From positions 2,719,501 through 2,783,500 of the forward strand of contig NZ_CP151767.2 of NCBI RefSeq assembly GCF_038443705.2: a stretch of 64,000 bases of DNA, written 5' to 3'. Position numbers and translations under genes: made by a program. This DNA comes from Yoonia sp. SS1-5. GTDB taxonomy: Bacteria; Pseudomonadota; Alphaproteobacteria; Rhodobacterales; Rhodobacteraceae. Below, piece by piece: positions 8,267-16,443 of the stretch (its first letter is position 1; every line of letters begins with the position of its first letter). A model generated the notes under the pieces. It made no database searches. It saw only the letters and a list, made by a program, of their open reading frames with translations, and was not told the DNA's origin.

Positions 8267-8746
8267 TCAAACCGTCCCCAAATCCAAGGGGCGCACATCC
8301 GGGTTCAACCGCACCATGGCCAAGTTCAGCGCCCCCGCGACCGTCACCCACGCCAGATAGGGCAAAAACGCAAGCCCGGCCCAGAAGTCCAGTTGCCAAT
8401 GGGTGATCGTGCAGCCCAGCACCGACACCCACAGCGCCGCCATCACGGGCAACGCCCCTTTCAGCCGCCGCAACCCAAAGAATACCGGCGTCCATAACGC
8501 GTTGAACGCGATCTGCATGGCCCAGAAACCCAGCGCATAGGCGCTGCCTTCCAGCACGGCGACCCGTGCGCCGGCAAATGACATCAGCAGGTAAATTGTG
8601 GTCCATGCGACCGGAAACAGCCAGTTGGGTGGCACCCATGACGGTTTGTTCAGCTGTTCATACCACGGCCCCGGCGGAAAGGCGGCACCTGTGGCACCAG
8701 CCCCGCAACACGCAGCCAGAAACATCAAGAACAACAGCATATCCAT
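8267..8746 (-). CDS. tspO: TspO/MBR family tryptophan-rich sensory protein
   Basis: This 159-aa, five-helix outer-membrane protein of the TspO/peripheral benzodiazepine receptor family binds porphyrins. In Rhodobacter it tunes photosynthesis gene expression to oxygen. Family signatures visible are PGPWYEQLNKPSWVPPNWLF (residues 26-45), FPVAWTTIYLLM, and FNALWTPVFFGLRR. The protein is rich in Trp. It follows crtI-crtB in the same direction with about 30 nt spacing, the same order as in the Rhodobacter photosynthesis gene cluster. Confidence 0.95.
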   Translation of the reverse strand: MDMLLFLMFLAACCGAGATGAAFPPGPWYEQLNKPSWVPPNWLFPVAWTTIYLLMSFAGARVAVLEGSAYALGFWAMQIAFNALWTPVFFGLRRLKGALPVMAALWVSVLGCTITHWQLDFWAGLAFLPYLAWVTVAGALNLAMVRLNPDVRPLDLGTV

Positions 8747-8776
8747 AGAGCGGACCTTTCATAGCGCCCTGAACAA

Positions 8777-9799
8777 CTATGCCAGTGGGCGGTCAGTTCC
8801 AATGCCTTGTTCGCGCGCTTTCAGCTGCGCCAGAATATCCAGAACAGATGCGGATCGCCCCGGATCGGGTTTCGACTGGCTGGCGGCATCAACGAGAAAG
8901 GCGACTTCGTCCAATGGGCGGGCATAGACCACGGCCGATTTCGGCATGATGACCGACCCCGCCGTGCGAACCGCCGATTGAGCCAACCAGCCCAGTTTTT
9001 GCGGTGTCGAGGTGTGGGCCCGCATCGAAATGCTGTCATAGCCCTGCCTGCGCAGCTGCTTTCCGATGCCCGCATAGATCAGCCGGGCCGCCCAGATACC
9101 GGTGCGGGCCTTCAGGGGCAGCACATTGATGCCTGCCTCTGATCTGCGATACAGCCGGTCTGCCTCGGCCAGAAGCCGTTTGACCATTCTGCGTATCTCA
9201 TCCGTGGGCAGCGGCTCGCGGATGAAGTTGAGCGGGTCGATCCCGGCCTCATCCAGCCAGTCAAGCGGCAGGTAAATCCGGCCCATCCGGGCATCTTCGC
9301 CCACATCGCGGGCGATATTGGTCAGTTGCATTGCGACGCCAAGATCGCAGGCCCGCGCCAGCGCATCAGGGTCGCGGACACGCATCAGCACACACATCAT
9401 CGCACCCACGGCACTGGCCACCCGGGCCGCGTAGTCGCGCACGCCGCTCAGCGTGTCATACCGATGCTCTGCGGCGTCCCAGGCAAGGCCTTCCAGCAAA
9501 GCCTCGGGCAGGGCGCGCGGCATCTCGAAATCCTCGACAATGGCGGCGAATGCCCGATCTTCGGGGGCGTTGCGCGGCTTGCCGGCATAGGCCTGATCAA
9601 GCCGCTCATGCAGCCGCAAAACAGCACCTGCCTGATATTCGCCCTCATCCACCTCATCATCGGCCAATCGGCAAAACGCATAAAGGGCCAGTGCCGGATC
9701 GCGGACCGCCCCCGGCAGCAATCGAGAGGCCGCATGGAAGGACAACGATCCGTGGCGGATCGCTTCGCGACAATGATCAAGGTCACCGGGTCGGATCAT
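8777..9799 (-). CDS. crtB: phytoene synthase CrtB
   Basis: This 340-aa trans-isoprenyl diphosphate synthase-like enzyme joins two geranylgeranyl diphosphates to phytoene, the first committed carotenoid step. Both aspartate-rich Mg-diphosphate motifs are present: DDEVD at residues 47-51, and NIARDVGEDARMGRIYLP beginning near residue 161. The start overlaps the crtI stop by 4 nt, so the two are translationally coupled. It belongs to the crtI-crtB-tspO operon, read from the PpsR-controlled region at 11.35-11.43 kb. Confidence 0.96.
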   Translation of the reverse strand: MIRPGDLDHCREAIRHGSLSFHAASRLLPGAVRDPALALYAFCRLADDEVDEGEYQAGAVLRLHERLDQAYAGKPRNAPEDRAFAAIVEDFEMPRALPEALLEGLAWDAAEHRYDTLSGVRDYAARVASAVGAMMCVLMRVRDPDALARACDLGVAMQLTNIARDVGEDARMGRIYLPLDWLDEAGIDPLNFIREPLPTDEIRRMVKRLLAEADRLYRRSEAGINVLPLKARTGIWAARLIYAGIGKQLRRQGYDSISMRAHTSTPQKLGWLAQSAVRTAGSVIMPKSAVVYARPLDEVAFLVDAASQSKPDPGRSASVLDILAQLKAREQGIGTDRPLA

Positions 9800-11334
9800 T
9801 CTGCAGCAACTTTCATTTCAGGGATATGTGGGGCGTCGGGCACCAGCTTGGACAGAACCTCGGCACTGGAAATCACGCCGGGCACACCGGCCCCCGGATG
9901 GGTGCCGGCCCCGACCAGAAACAGACCCTTGGCCTCTTCACTGATATTGTGTGGCCGGAACCAGGCTGATTGCAGGATGCGCGGCTCTATCGAGAAACCG
10001 GATCCGTTGGGGGACAGATACCTGTCGCGAAAATCTGCGGGTGTCAGGGTCATCTCGGTGCTGATCCGCTCTGCAAAGCCGGGCAGGTATTTCTGCAACT
10101 CCGCCTGCACTTTGGCCTTGTACACATCCCTTTCAGTGGTCCAATCAACAGCGTCGTCAAACCCCAGATGCGGGACCGGCGACAGAACGTAAAAGGTATC
10201 ATCCCCGGCAGGCGCGACGCTGGGGTCGGTGCGTGCGGGGCGATGGATATAGAGGCTCATATCATCCGCTAGCTTGCCCTTGATAAAGATATCCTTCAGC
10301 AAGCCTTCGTATCGGGGGGCGTTGGTAATGGTGTGATGGCCGATATCGGGCCACATGTCGGCGGTTCCCTTGGTGCCGAAATACCAGACAAACAGACCCA
10401 TCGACCACCGGCGAGACGCCAGCTTGCGATCAGTCCAGCGCTTGCGCGGGGCCTTGCGCAACAGGTTGCGATAGGTGTGGCCTGCATCGGCATTGCTGAT
10501 GACCAGAGGGGCGGCAAGGACCTCGTCACTTGTCAAACGCACGCCGCGGGCGGCCCCGTCTGCCACAAGGATTTCGTCAACCTCGGCCTGCTGACGAACC
10601 TGCCCGCCCTGCGACCGGATCACAGCCACCATGGCATCTGCAATCGCCTGCACCCCGCCCATCGCGTAATGGACGCCAAATTCCTTCTCCAGATGTGCCA
10701 CCAGCGCATACATCGAGGTCACATGCATCGGGTCGCCCCCGATAAACAGCGGATGGAACGATAGCGCCATGCGCAAACGCGGGTCTTTCACCCGGCGCTT
10801 GGCCAGCCCAAGGATCGACTGATCAGCGCGTAACATTGCAAAAGTCGGCAGAACCTTGATGGTCTCCCACAGCTTGTGCATCGGCTTGGCGACCATCCCC
10901 TCAAAGCCGACGACATAGCGCCGCTCACTGTCTTTGAGAAACTTCAGGTAGCCTTTGACGTCATGGGGCGAAAGGCGCGCGACCTCTGCCAGCATGGCGT
11001 CGGTCTTTTGCCGGGCCTTGAAGGTTGATCCATCCTGCCAGCGGACTTCGTAGAATGGATCCATCGGGCGCAGATCAACATCCTTGTGAAAGTCGCGTCC
11101 GCAGGCTGCCCAAAGCTTTTCATAGACTTGCGGCACCGTGATGATCGTCGGGCCAAGGTCGAATCGGTGTCCATCCTGCGTGACAGAAGAGCCCCGCCCA
11201 CCGGGTCGGTCCAGCCGGTCGAGCACGGTGACGGCGTAACCCTTTGCCCCCAGCCGCATGGCTGCCGCAAGGCCACCAAGCCCCGCACCGATAACAATTG
11301 CAGCGTTTGAGTCGCTATCTACAGGCGTCAACAT
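9796..11334 (-). CDS. crtI: phytoene desaturase CrtI
   Basis: This is a 512-aa FAD-dependent CrtI-type desaturase. The dinucleotide-binding fold is at the N-terminus (AAIVIGAGLGGLAAAMRL, residues 11-28, then a DRLDRPGGRG loop). The C-terminal FAD-contact motif LFLVGAGTHPGAGVPGV is near residue 475. In purple bacteria of the spheroidene pathway CrtI desaturates phytoene to neurosporene. The last step is inferred from crtA being present, not from residues in this protein. The ATG lies 17 nt from a perfect PpsR site. Confidence 0.96.
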   Translation of the reverse strand: MLTPVDSDSNAAIVIGAGLGGLAAAMRLGAKGYAVTVLDRLDRPGGRGSSVTQDGHRFDLGPTIITVPQVYEKLWAACGRDFHKDVDLRPMDPFYEVRWQDGSTFKARQKTDAMLAEVARLSPHDVKGYLKFLKDSERRYVVGFEGMVAKPMHKLWETIKVLPTFAMLRADQSILGLAKRRVKDPRLRMALSFHPLFIGGDPMHVTSMYALVAHLEKEFGVHYAMGGVQAIADAMVAVIRSQGGQVRQQAEVDEILVADGAARGVRLTSDEVLAAPLVISNADAGHTYRNLLRKAPRKRWTDRKLASRRWSMGLFVWYFGTKGTADMWPDIGHHTITNAPRYEGLLKDIFIKGKLADDMSLYIHRPARTDPSVAPAGDDTFYVLSPVPHLGFDDAVDWTTERDVYKAKVQAELQKYLPGFAERISTEMTLTPADFRDRYLSPNGSGFSIEPRILQSAWFRPHNISEEAKGLFLVGAGTHPGAGVPGVISSAEVLSKLVPDAPHIPEMKVAAE

Positions 11335-11350
11335 AAGGCAACACTAGCTA

Positions 11351-11368
11351 TGTAAACTAAAGTTGACA
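11351..11368. promoter_or_regulatory. PpsR/CrtJ operator, proximal to crtI
   Basis: TGTAAACTAAAGTTGACA is a perfect TGT-N12-ACA palindrome, the consensus for the light/oxygen repressor PpsR (CrtJ). It lies 17 nt upstream of crtI in the 111-bp divergent gap. A second perfect site sits 55 bp away, centre to centre. Paired sites bound cooperatively are the known PpsR arrangement. Confidence 0.85.
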
Positions 11369-11405
11369 AATATTATCCGGCGATCTTCCCAAATGACCAT
11401 TGATA

Positions 11406-11423
11406 TGTCAGGATTAATTGACA
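11406..11423. promoter_or_regulatory. PpsR/CrtJ operator, proximal to crtA
   Basis: TGTCAGGATTAATTGACA is a second perfect TGT-N12-ACA site, 23 nt upstream of the crtA start. With the site at 11351-11368 it can co-repress crtI-crtB-tspO and crtA-bchIDO under oxygen, as known for Rhodobacter. Confidence 0.85.
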
Positions 11424-11445
11424 CTCCTCGCCAAGGTGCCCTTTT

Positions 11446-12150
11446 GTGACCCAGATCGTCACCCTCTCATTCTTCCGCTTTTCCGGGTTCTCCGCCCGGG
11501 CCTGGGCGTTGATGATGATGGGCGCCGGGCGGCTGCCATTGTCCCGCACGCCGGATATCGGTTTCTGGAAACTCTGCGGGTCGGGGACCGGTTATGGGTT
11601 CTCGCCTACACTTAATCCATCGGTGATCGCGATCCTTGCTGTCTGGCCTGATGCCAGCACAGCGCAGGACCGGATCGAAAACGCACCGATCTTTGCCAGA
11701 TATCGCAAGCGCGCAGTCGAAACCTGGTCTGTGCTGCTGACCCCGACCTCGGTCAGGGGTGAATGGGACGGGCAAGTGCCGTTTACCCAACAGGCCGATC
11801 AGGCGACCGGCCCCATGGCCGCGCTGACGCGCGCCGCGATCCGCCGCAAGATCATCCCCCGTTTCTGGCGGCAGGTCCCCGATATCTCACGCATGATTGG
11901 CACCGATGCTGATGTCGCGTTCAAGATCGGCATTGGCGAATTGCCATTAATTGACCAGATCACCTTTTCCATCTGGCCCACGAAATCCGCAATGGATGCG
12001 TTTGCGCGCACCGGCCCCCATGGCGATGCGATCAAGGCAGTGCGGGCGGGCGATTGGTTCAAGGAAGAATTGTTTGCCCGGTTTGCCGTACATTCCGACA
12101 GCGGCACGTGGAACGGCACTTCGCCCCTGAAAAACCTGGAGGCCGCATGA
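11446..12150 (+). CDS. crtA: spheroidene monooxygenase CrtA
   Basis: This 234-aa CrtA-type monooxygenase inserts the keto group that turns spheroidene into spheroidenone under aerobic conditions. It starts with the family-typical VTLSFFRFSGFSARAWALMM and continues with the Trp/Gly-rich segment IGFWKLCGSGTGYGFSP. The start is a GTG at 11446 with AAGGTG seven nt upstream. There is no better ATG before the conserved N-terminus. It is the first gene of crtA-bchI-bchD-bchO, and its stop overlaps the bchI start as ATGA. Its presence predicts a pink, spheroidenone-containing organism. Confidence 0.92.
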   Translation: MTQIVTLSFFRFSGFSARAWALMMMGAGRLPLSRTPDIGFWKLCGSGTGYGFSPTLNPSVIAILAVWPDASTAQDRIENAPIFARYRKRAVETWSVLLTPTSVRGEWDGQVPFTQQADQATGPMAALTRAAIRRKIIPRFWRQVPDISRMIGTDADVAFKIGIGELPLIDQITFSIWPTKSAMDAFARTGPHGDAIKAVRAGDWFKEELFARFAVHSDSGTWNGTSPLKNLEAA

Positions 12151-13148
12151 CCCCTTTTCCCTTTTCCGCCATCGTCGGTCAGGACGAAATGAAGCAGGCC
12201 ATGATCCTGACCGCGATTGATGGATCCATCGGTGGCGTTCTGGTCTTTGGGGATCGGGGCACTGGCAAATCGACCGCTGTACGTGCGTTGGCCGCCCTCC
12301 TGCCGCCGATTAAGGCGATCAAGGGTTGCCCGGTGAATAGCGAAAAGGCAGCGCTGGTCCCCGACTGGGCGGGTTTAACGACCAAACGCGGCCATACGCG
12401 CCCCACCCCGGTGGTCGATCTGCCCCTTGGGGCAACCGAAGATCGCGTGACAGGCGCGCTGGATATCGAAAAGGCCCTGACCAAGGGCGAAAAGGCTTTT
12501 CAGCCGGGTCTGCTGGCGCAAGCCAACCGCGGCTATCTTTATATTGACGAGGTTAACCTGCTGGAAGATCACATTGTTGATCTGCTGTTGGATGTTGCCC
12601 AATCCGGTGAAAACGTGGTCGAGCGTGAGGGCCTGTCAATCCGACATCCAGCCCGTTTCGTGCTTGTCGGCTCGGGCAATCCGGAGGAGGGCGAGCTAAG
12701 ACCGCAGCTGCTGGACCGGTTCGGATTGTCGGTCGAGGTGACCTCGCCCAAGGATATCGACACACGGGTCGAGGTTGTGAAACGCCGCGATGCGTTCGAA
12801 AATGACAATGCGGCGTTTATGCTGCGCTGGCAGGCCGAGGATGCCGCGATCCGGGACCGGATCCTGACTGCGCGCAAGACGCTCGGCAAATTGAAGACGC
12901 CGGAAAAGACAATGCGCGATGTCGCCGAATTGTGCCTGGCATTGGGGTCGGATGGGTTGCGTGGGGAACTGACCCTTCTCAAGGCCGCCCGCGCCTATGC
13001 TGCATGGCGTAATGATACCGCGTTGACCCGCGCACATGTGCGCAGCGTGGCCCCCATGGCCCTGCGGCACCGATTGCGCCGCGATCCACTGGACGAGGCA
13101 GGTAGCGGAACACGGGTCGCCCGAACCGTGGAAGAGATACTTGGATAG
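12147..13148 (+). CDS. bchI: magnesium chelatase subunit BchI (AAA+ ATPase)
   Basis: This is the 333-aa AAA+ ATPase subunit of protoporphyrin IX Mg-chelatase, the entry into bacteriochlorophyll synthesis. Walker A is GDRGTGKST at residues 35-43. Walker B is YLYIDEVNLLEDH from about residue 130. LVGSGNPEEGELRPQLLDRFG follows with the sensor and arginine-finger region. The frame is open 31 codons upstream, but the ATG at 12147 overlaps the crtA stop, has GGAGG in front, and gives the conserved N-terminus MTPFPFSAIVGQDEMK. Confidence 0.96.
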   Translation: MTPFPFSAIVGQDEMKQAMILTAIDGSIGGVLVFGDRGTGKSTAVRALAALLPPIKAIKGCPVNSEKAALVPDWAGLTTKRGHTRPTPVVDLPLGATEDRVTGALDIEKALTKGEKAFQPGLLAQANRGYLYIDEVNLLEDHIVDLLLDVAQSGENVVEREGLSIRHPARFVLVGSGNPEEGELRPQLLDRFGLSVEVTSPKDIDTRVEVVKRRDAFENDNAAFMLRWQAEDAAIRDRILTARKTLGKLKTPEKTMRDVAELCLALGSDGLRGELTLLKAARAYAAWRNDTALTRAHVRSVAPMALRHRLRRDPLDEAGSGTRVARTVEEILG

Positions 13149-14757
13149 CTGGACCCGTGCCATGCTGGCGCTGGAACTGCTGGCGATTGACCCCGGATTG
13201 GGCGGGATAGCCATCCGCGCCCGTGCCGGACCTGTGCGTGATCGGCTGATGGCCCATATCGACCCTACCGCGCGCAGGCTTCATCCCGCGATCAGTGATG
13301 AGGCCCTGTTTGGCGGCCTTGACCTGTCTGCCACGCTGGAGGCGCAACAACTGATTATGCAGCGCGGGCTGCTGGCCGATCCCGGCCCCCTGATCCTGGG
13401 CATGGCCGAACGCGCCGGCCCGGCCTTGGCCGCGCGGCTTGCCCTGACGCTGGACCGGGCTGTCGGGCATACCCTGATTGCACTCGACGAAGGTGCCGAG
13501 CCCGATGAGCGGCTCAACCCGAAACTGGCAGAACGGCTGGCCTTTGGGGTGGATTTGTCCGACGTCACCATCCACGACACCGACCGGTTGCCGCCATTGG
13601 GGCCAAAAACACCATTGGCACTGGTGCAGTACGATCCGCAAATGATTGATCAGATCGTGACAGTCGCATCCCACTTGGGGATCGACAGTTTGCGTGCGCC
13701 TGTTTTCGCCCTGCGGGCGGCACGCGCACTTGCGGCCCGGTCGGATCGCAAGATGATCATTGACGATGATCTGGAAATGGCCTGCGCGCTGACATTGGCG
13801 CATCGGGCAACCCGCCTGCCGGAACCTGCCCCGGCCGCGCCCGAAGCCCCCCCGCCAGACCCGACCGATCAGGCCTCGCAGGACAGTCTGGATCTTCCGC
13901 AAGAGCTGCTGTTGGACGCGGTGCGCGCGCTTCTGCCCGATAACCTTCTCGACCGGCTGACGGCTGCAAAGGCGCGGCAGGGGCGCGGCAGCGGGACCGG
14001 TGCGGCACGCAAGGGAAACCGGCGCGGTCGCCCTTTGCCATCACGGGCTGGCAGGCTGAACGACGGGGCACGGATTGACCTTATCGCGACGCTTCGCGCT
14101 GCGGCCCCGTGGCAAACCATCCGGCGGCGTAGCAGCGCAAGTGACGGATTGCAGATCCGGCCTGCAGATATTCGCATCAAAAGGTTCGAAGAAAAGTCTG
14201 ACCGGCTGTTGATCTTTACCGTCGACGCGTCTGGATCATCGGCGGTGACCCGGCTGGCCGAGGCCAAGGGCGCGATTGAGCTGCTGCTGGCGCAGGCATA
14301 TGCGCGACGCGATCACGTGGCACTGGTGTCGTTCCGCGGCACAACCTCCGAGCTTTTGTTGCCGCCGACCCGGTCACTTGTTCAGACCAAACGCCGCTTG
14401 GCCGCATTACCAGGCGGCGGGGGAACCCCGCTGGCCGCAGGTATGATGACGGCGTTCGAACAGGCCAATCAGGCCGGGCGCCGTGGGCTGACACCCACAT
14501 TGATCATTCTTACCGATGGGCGGGCCAATATAGCGCTGGATGGCAATGCGGATCGCAAGCAGGCCGCTACCGATGCGCAACAAGTGGCCCGCCGGGTCCG
14601 GGCGCATCACTGCGATGCCCTTGTGATTGACACCGGCAACAGGCCGGAACCTGCCTTGCGCAATCTGGCGCAGACGCTTGATGCGGCCTATCTGCCATTG
14701 CCGCGCGCTGATGCGCATCGGTTGTCCCAATCCGTTGCCGCATCGCTGGGGGACTGA
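13141..14757 (+). CDS. bchD: magnesium chelatase subunit BchD
   Basis: This is the 538-aa partner of BchI. An N-terminal AAA+-like region lacks a clear Walker A, as expected for BchD. An Ala/Pro-rich acidic linker (APAAPEAPPPDPTD) lies near residues 230-245. A C-terminal von Willebrand A domain carries the MIDAS motif DASGSS beginning at Asp362 and a downstream ILTDGRANIA. I choose the TTG at 13141, which overlaps the bchI stop by 8 nt, because LDSWTRAMLALELLAIDP lines up with BchD N-termini and GGAAGAG precedes it. The first ATG is 7 codons later at 13162. Confidence 0.93.
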   Translation: MDSWTRAMLALELLAIDPGLGGIAIRARAGPVRDRLMAHIDPTARRLHPAISDEALFGGLDLSATLEAQQLIMQRGLLADPGPLILGMAERAGPALAARLALTLDRAVGHTLIALDEGAEPDERLNPKLAERLAFGVDLSDVTIHDTDRLPPLGPKTPLALVQYDPQMIDQIVTVASHLGIDSLRAPVFALRAARALAARSDRKMIIDDDLEMACALTLAHRATRLPEPAPAAPEAPPPDPTDQASQDSLDLPQELLLDAVRALLPDNLLDRLTAAKARQGRGSGTGAARKGNRRGRPLPSRAGRLNDGARIDLIATLRAAAPWQTIRRRSSASDGLQIRPADIRIKRFEEKSDRLLIFTVDASGSSAVTRLAEAKGAIELLLAQAYARRDHVALVSFRGTTSELLLPPTRSLVQTKRRLAALPGGGGTPLAAGMMTAFEQANQAGRRGLTPTLIILTDGRANIALDGNADRKQAATDAQQVARRVRAHHCDALVIDTGNRPEPALRNLAQTLDAAYLPLPRADAHRLSQSVAASLGD

Positions 14758-14760
14758 CGC

Positions 14761-15621
14761 ATGCGCTGGCCCGACGATGCGCGGGACTGGCCATTACGGC
14801 AGCATTCCAGACAGATTTTGCACAGGCCTCATCGCTGGCATGTGCAATCACATGGCAGTGGCGAAACCATTCTGCTGATCCATGGCGCGGGCGGCGCGAC
14901 GCAAAGTTTTCGGCACCTGTTTCCGCTGCTGTGCCCGCAATATCAGGTCATCGCCGTTGACCTGCCCGGACAGGGGTTCACCCAATTGGGCGCGCAACAA
15001 CGCTGTGGGCTTGATCCGATGGCCAAGGACCTGCTGGGCCTGTGCCAGGCCGAAGCGTGGATGCCGGATCTGATCGTGGGGCATTCCGCCGGTGTCCCCC
15101 TTGCGTTGCGCATGTGTGAAATGGGGATGCGGCCGCAATACGGGATTGTCGGGATCAACGCGGCCTTGGGCAATTTCAAAGGGGTGGCCGGGTGGCTGTT
15201 TCCGCTGATGGCCAAGGCCCTTGCGGTCACCCCGTTCAGCGCCTCACTTTTTGCCAGCACCACAACGCGGAACAGCGTGCGGAACCTTGTGGCTGGCACC
15301 GGGTCGACCCTCGCCCCCGAGGGGCTGGAGCTGTATTACCGGCTTGCAACCGACCGTGCCCATGTGGATGCGACCCTGTCGATGATGGCCCAATGGTCAC
15401 TTGACGAGCTGCTTGCCCGGTTGCCGCAGATCGAGACGCATGTGCATTTGATTGCCGGGCTGAACGACAAGGCCGTCCCACCGTCAATCAGCCGGGATGC
15501 CGCCGCCAGGTTGCCCATGGCCACATTGACCGAATTGGCGGGGCTTGGGCATCTGGCACATGAGGAAGACGCGCCCGCAATCGCCCGGATCATCAATACG
15601 CAGATGGGTACACGGGTCTAG
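14761..15621 (+). CDS. bchO: alpha/beta hydrolase BchO (Mg-chelatase accessory protein)
   Basis: This 286-aa alpha/beta hydrolase of the BchO family is the last gene of crtA-bchIDO. An oxyanion-hole HGAGG follows a beta strand near residue 41. The nucleophile elbow GHSAG has Ser109. A C-terminal GLGHLAHEE provides the catalytic His. BchO is found only with bchID in photosynthesis clusters, and its reaction is not established. It is called a chelatase accessory protein by association. The gene starts 4 nt after the bchD stop. Confidence 0.92.
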   Translation: MRWPDDARDWPLRQHSRQILHRPHRWHVQSHGSGETILLIHGAGGATQSFRHLFPLLCPQYQVIAVDLPGQGFTQLGAQQRCGLDPMAKDLLGLCQAEAWMPDLIVGHSAGVPLALRMCEMGMRPQYGIVGINAALGNFKGVAGWLFPLMAKALAVTPFSASLFASTTTRNSVRNLVAGTGSTLAPEGLELYYRLATDRAHVDATLSMMAQWSLDELLARLPQIETHVHLIAGLNDKAVPPSISRDAAARLPMATLTELAGLGHLAHEEDAPAIARIINTQMGTRV

Positions 15622-15649
15622 GGGCCGGGCCCGAGGGTCCTGACCCTAG
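15618..15649. terminator. candidate bidirectional hairpin between convergent bchO and arfB
   Basis: CTAGGG (15618-15623) can pair with CCCTAG (15644-15649), and an inner AGGGT/ACCCT stem (15634-15638 with 15643-15647) offers an alternative fold. It sits across the 24-nt gap between the convergent stops of bchO and arfB. There is no T-run on either side, so termination is only inferred from position. Confidence 0.35.
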
Positions 15650-16059
15650 TCCTCCACTTTCCCGCGCAGGGCCTTGACCTCGCCCCGTGCTTTCTTGGCC
15701 GCCAGCCGGCGTTTGACGGATCCGTAAGTGGGCTTTGTGGCCAGTCGACGTTTGGGACGCTCGCAGGCTTTGCGGATCAGTTCGGTCAGCCTGTCACGCG
15801 CGATTTCGCGGTTGCGGGCCTGGCTTCGTGTTTCCTGCAGGAAGATCACAATCGCACCGTCTGTCGTCCAACGGCGCCCGGCCAATCGGCGCAGCCGGTT
15901 CTTGACCGGGTCGGGCAAATTGGGCGACCGGGCTGCCTCGAACCGCAACTCGACCGCAGTGGACACCTTGTTCACATTCTGCCCGCCGGGGCCCGAGGAT
16001 CGGGTGAAGCTTTCTGTCAGCTCCCAATCGGCGATCTCGATGTGATCATTGATGCGCAT
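15646..16059 (-). CDS. arfB: alternative ribosome-rescue factor ArfB (YaeJ)
   Basis: This 137-aa peptidyl-tRNA hydrolase releases nascent chains from ribosomes stalled without a stop codon. The GGQ motif lies in SSGPGGQNVNKVST (GGQ at 25-27), as in class I release factors. The protein lacks their codon-recognition domains and ends in the long basic tail (KKARGEVKALRGK) that enters the empty mRNA channel. The ATG at 16059 has GGAG about 8 nt upstream and gives the standard ArfB length. In-frame codons upstream are not conserved-looking. Confidence 0.93.
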   Translation of the reverse strand: MRINDHIEIADWELTESFTRSSGPGGQNVNKVSTAVELRFEAARSPNLPDPVKNRLRRLAGRRWTTDGAIVIFLQETRSQARNREIARDRLTELIRKACERPKRRLATKPTYGSVKRRLAAKKARGEVKALRGKVED

Positions 16060-16195
16060 GATGTCCGCTCCGGCGCGTATAAGGTGGTGTGTAATCTGTC
16101 TGTACAGGTTTTCTACGGCAAGCATACAGCATTGATGTCAAACTTGTGTGGCTGCATTTGGTTGCGTCAAAACGCATCCTCGCGCCGCATTCGGC

Positions 16196-16233
16196 TTAGA
16201 AAAAGGGCCACCCCGGCGATGGGATGGCCCTTT
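16196..16233 (-). terminator. intrinsic terminator downstream of the 21-codon ORF
   Basis: On the minus strand a perfect 9-bp stem AAAGGGCCA/TGGCCCTTT (16233-16225 with 16210-16202) with a 14-nt loop leads into a T-tract (CTTTTTCTAAG). It lies about 50 nt after the stop of the small ORF at 16282-16347 and about 210 nt after the transporter stop. It ends either a short separate transcript or the transporter mRNA. Confidence 0.7.
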
Positions 16234-16281
16234 CCTGAATTTCGGAGGCGGGTCGGTTAGGTTGCCCACCTTATGGTCTTC

Positions 16282-16347
16282 TCAGCCAAGGGCTGCCTCA
16301 GCTTTGACCCCCATAAGTTGTCCCGACACACTTCTCCAATACCTCAT
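16282..16347 (-). CDS. candidate 21-aa small protein behind an extended Shine-Dalgarno
   Basis: The ATG at 16347 opens a 21-codon frame: MRYWRSVSGQLMGVKAEAAL plus a final Gly, then TGA. Upstream on the same strand is GAAAGGAGGTGATCCAG (16370-16354), an exact complement of the last 17 nt of typical alphaproteobacterial 16S rRNA. Spacing from GGAGG to the ATG is about 14 nt, longer than usual. An intrinsic terminator follows. Together these suggest a short independent gene in the 384-nt gap between arfB and the transporter. I do not recognise the peptide, and it could instead be an RNA gene. Confidence 0.45.
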   Translation of the reverse strand: MRYWRSVSGQLMGVKAEAALG

Positions 16348-16353
16348 GATGCA

Positions 16354-16370
16354 CTGGATCACCTCCTTTC
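16354..16370 (-). promoter_or_regulatory. extended Shine-Dalgarno / copy of the 16S rRNA 3' tail
   Basis: The plus strand reads CTGGATCACCTCCTTTC, identical over 17 nt to the 3' tail of 16S rRNA. Read on the minus strand it is a full-length anti-anti-SD that could pair with the whole rRNA tail. It lies in front of the 21-codon ORF at 16282-16347. Confidence 0.6.
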
Positions 16371-16443
16371 AAACTGTTTCGCCTGCTTGGAGGTTGGCAC
16401 AGATTTGGTATATTTCAAGTAAAAATATCGTACATATTGCTGT

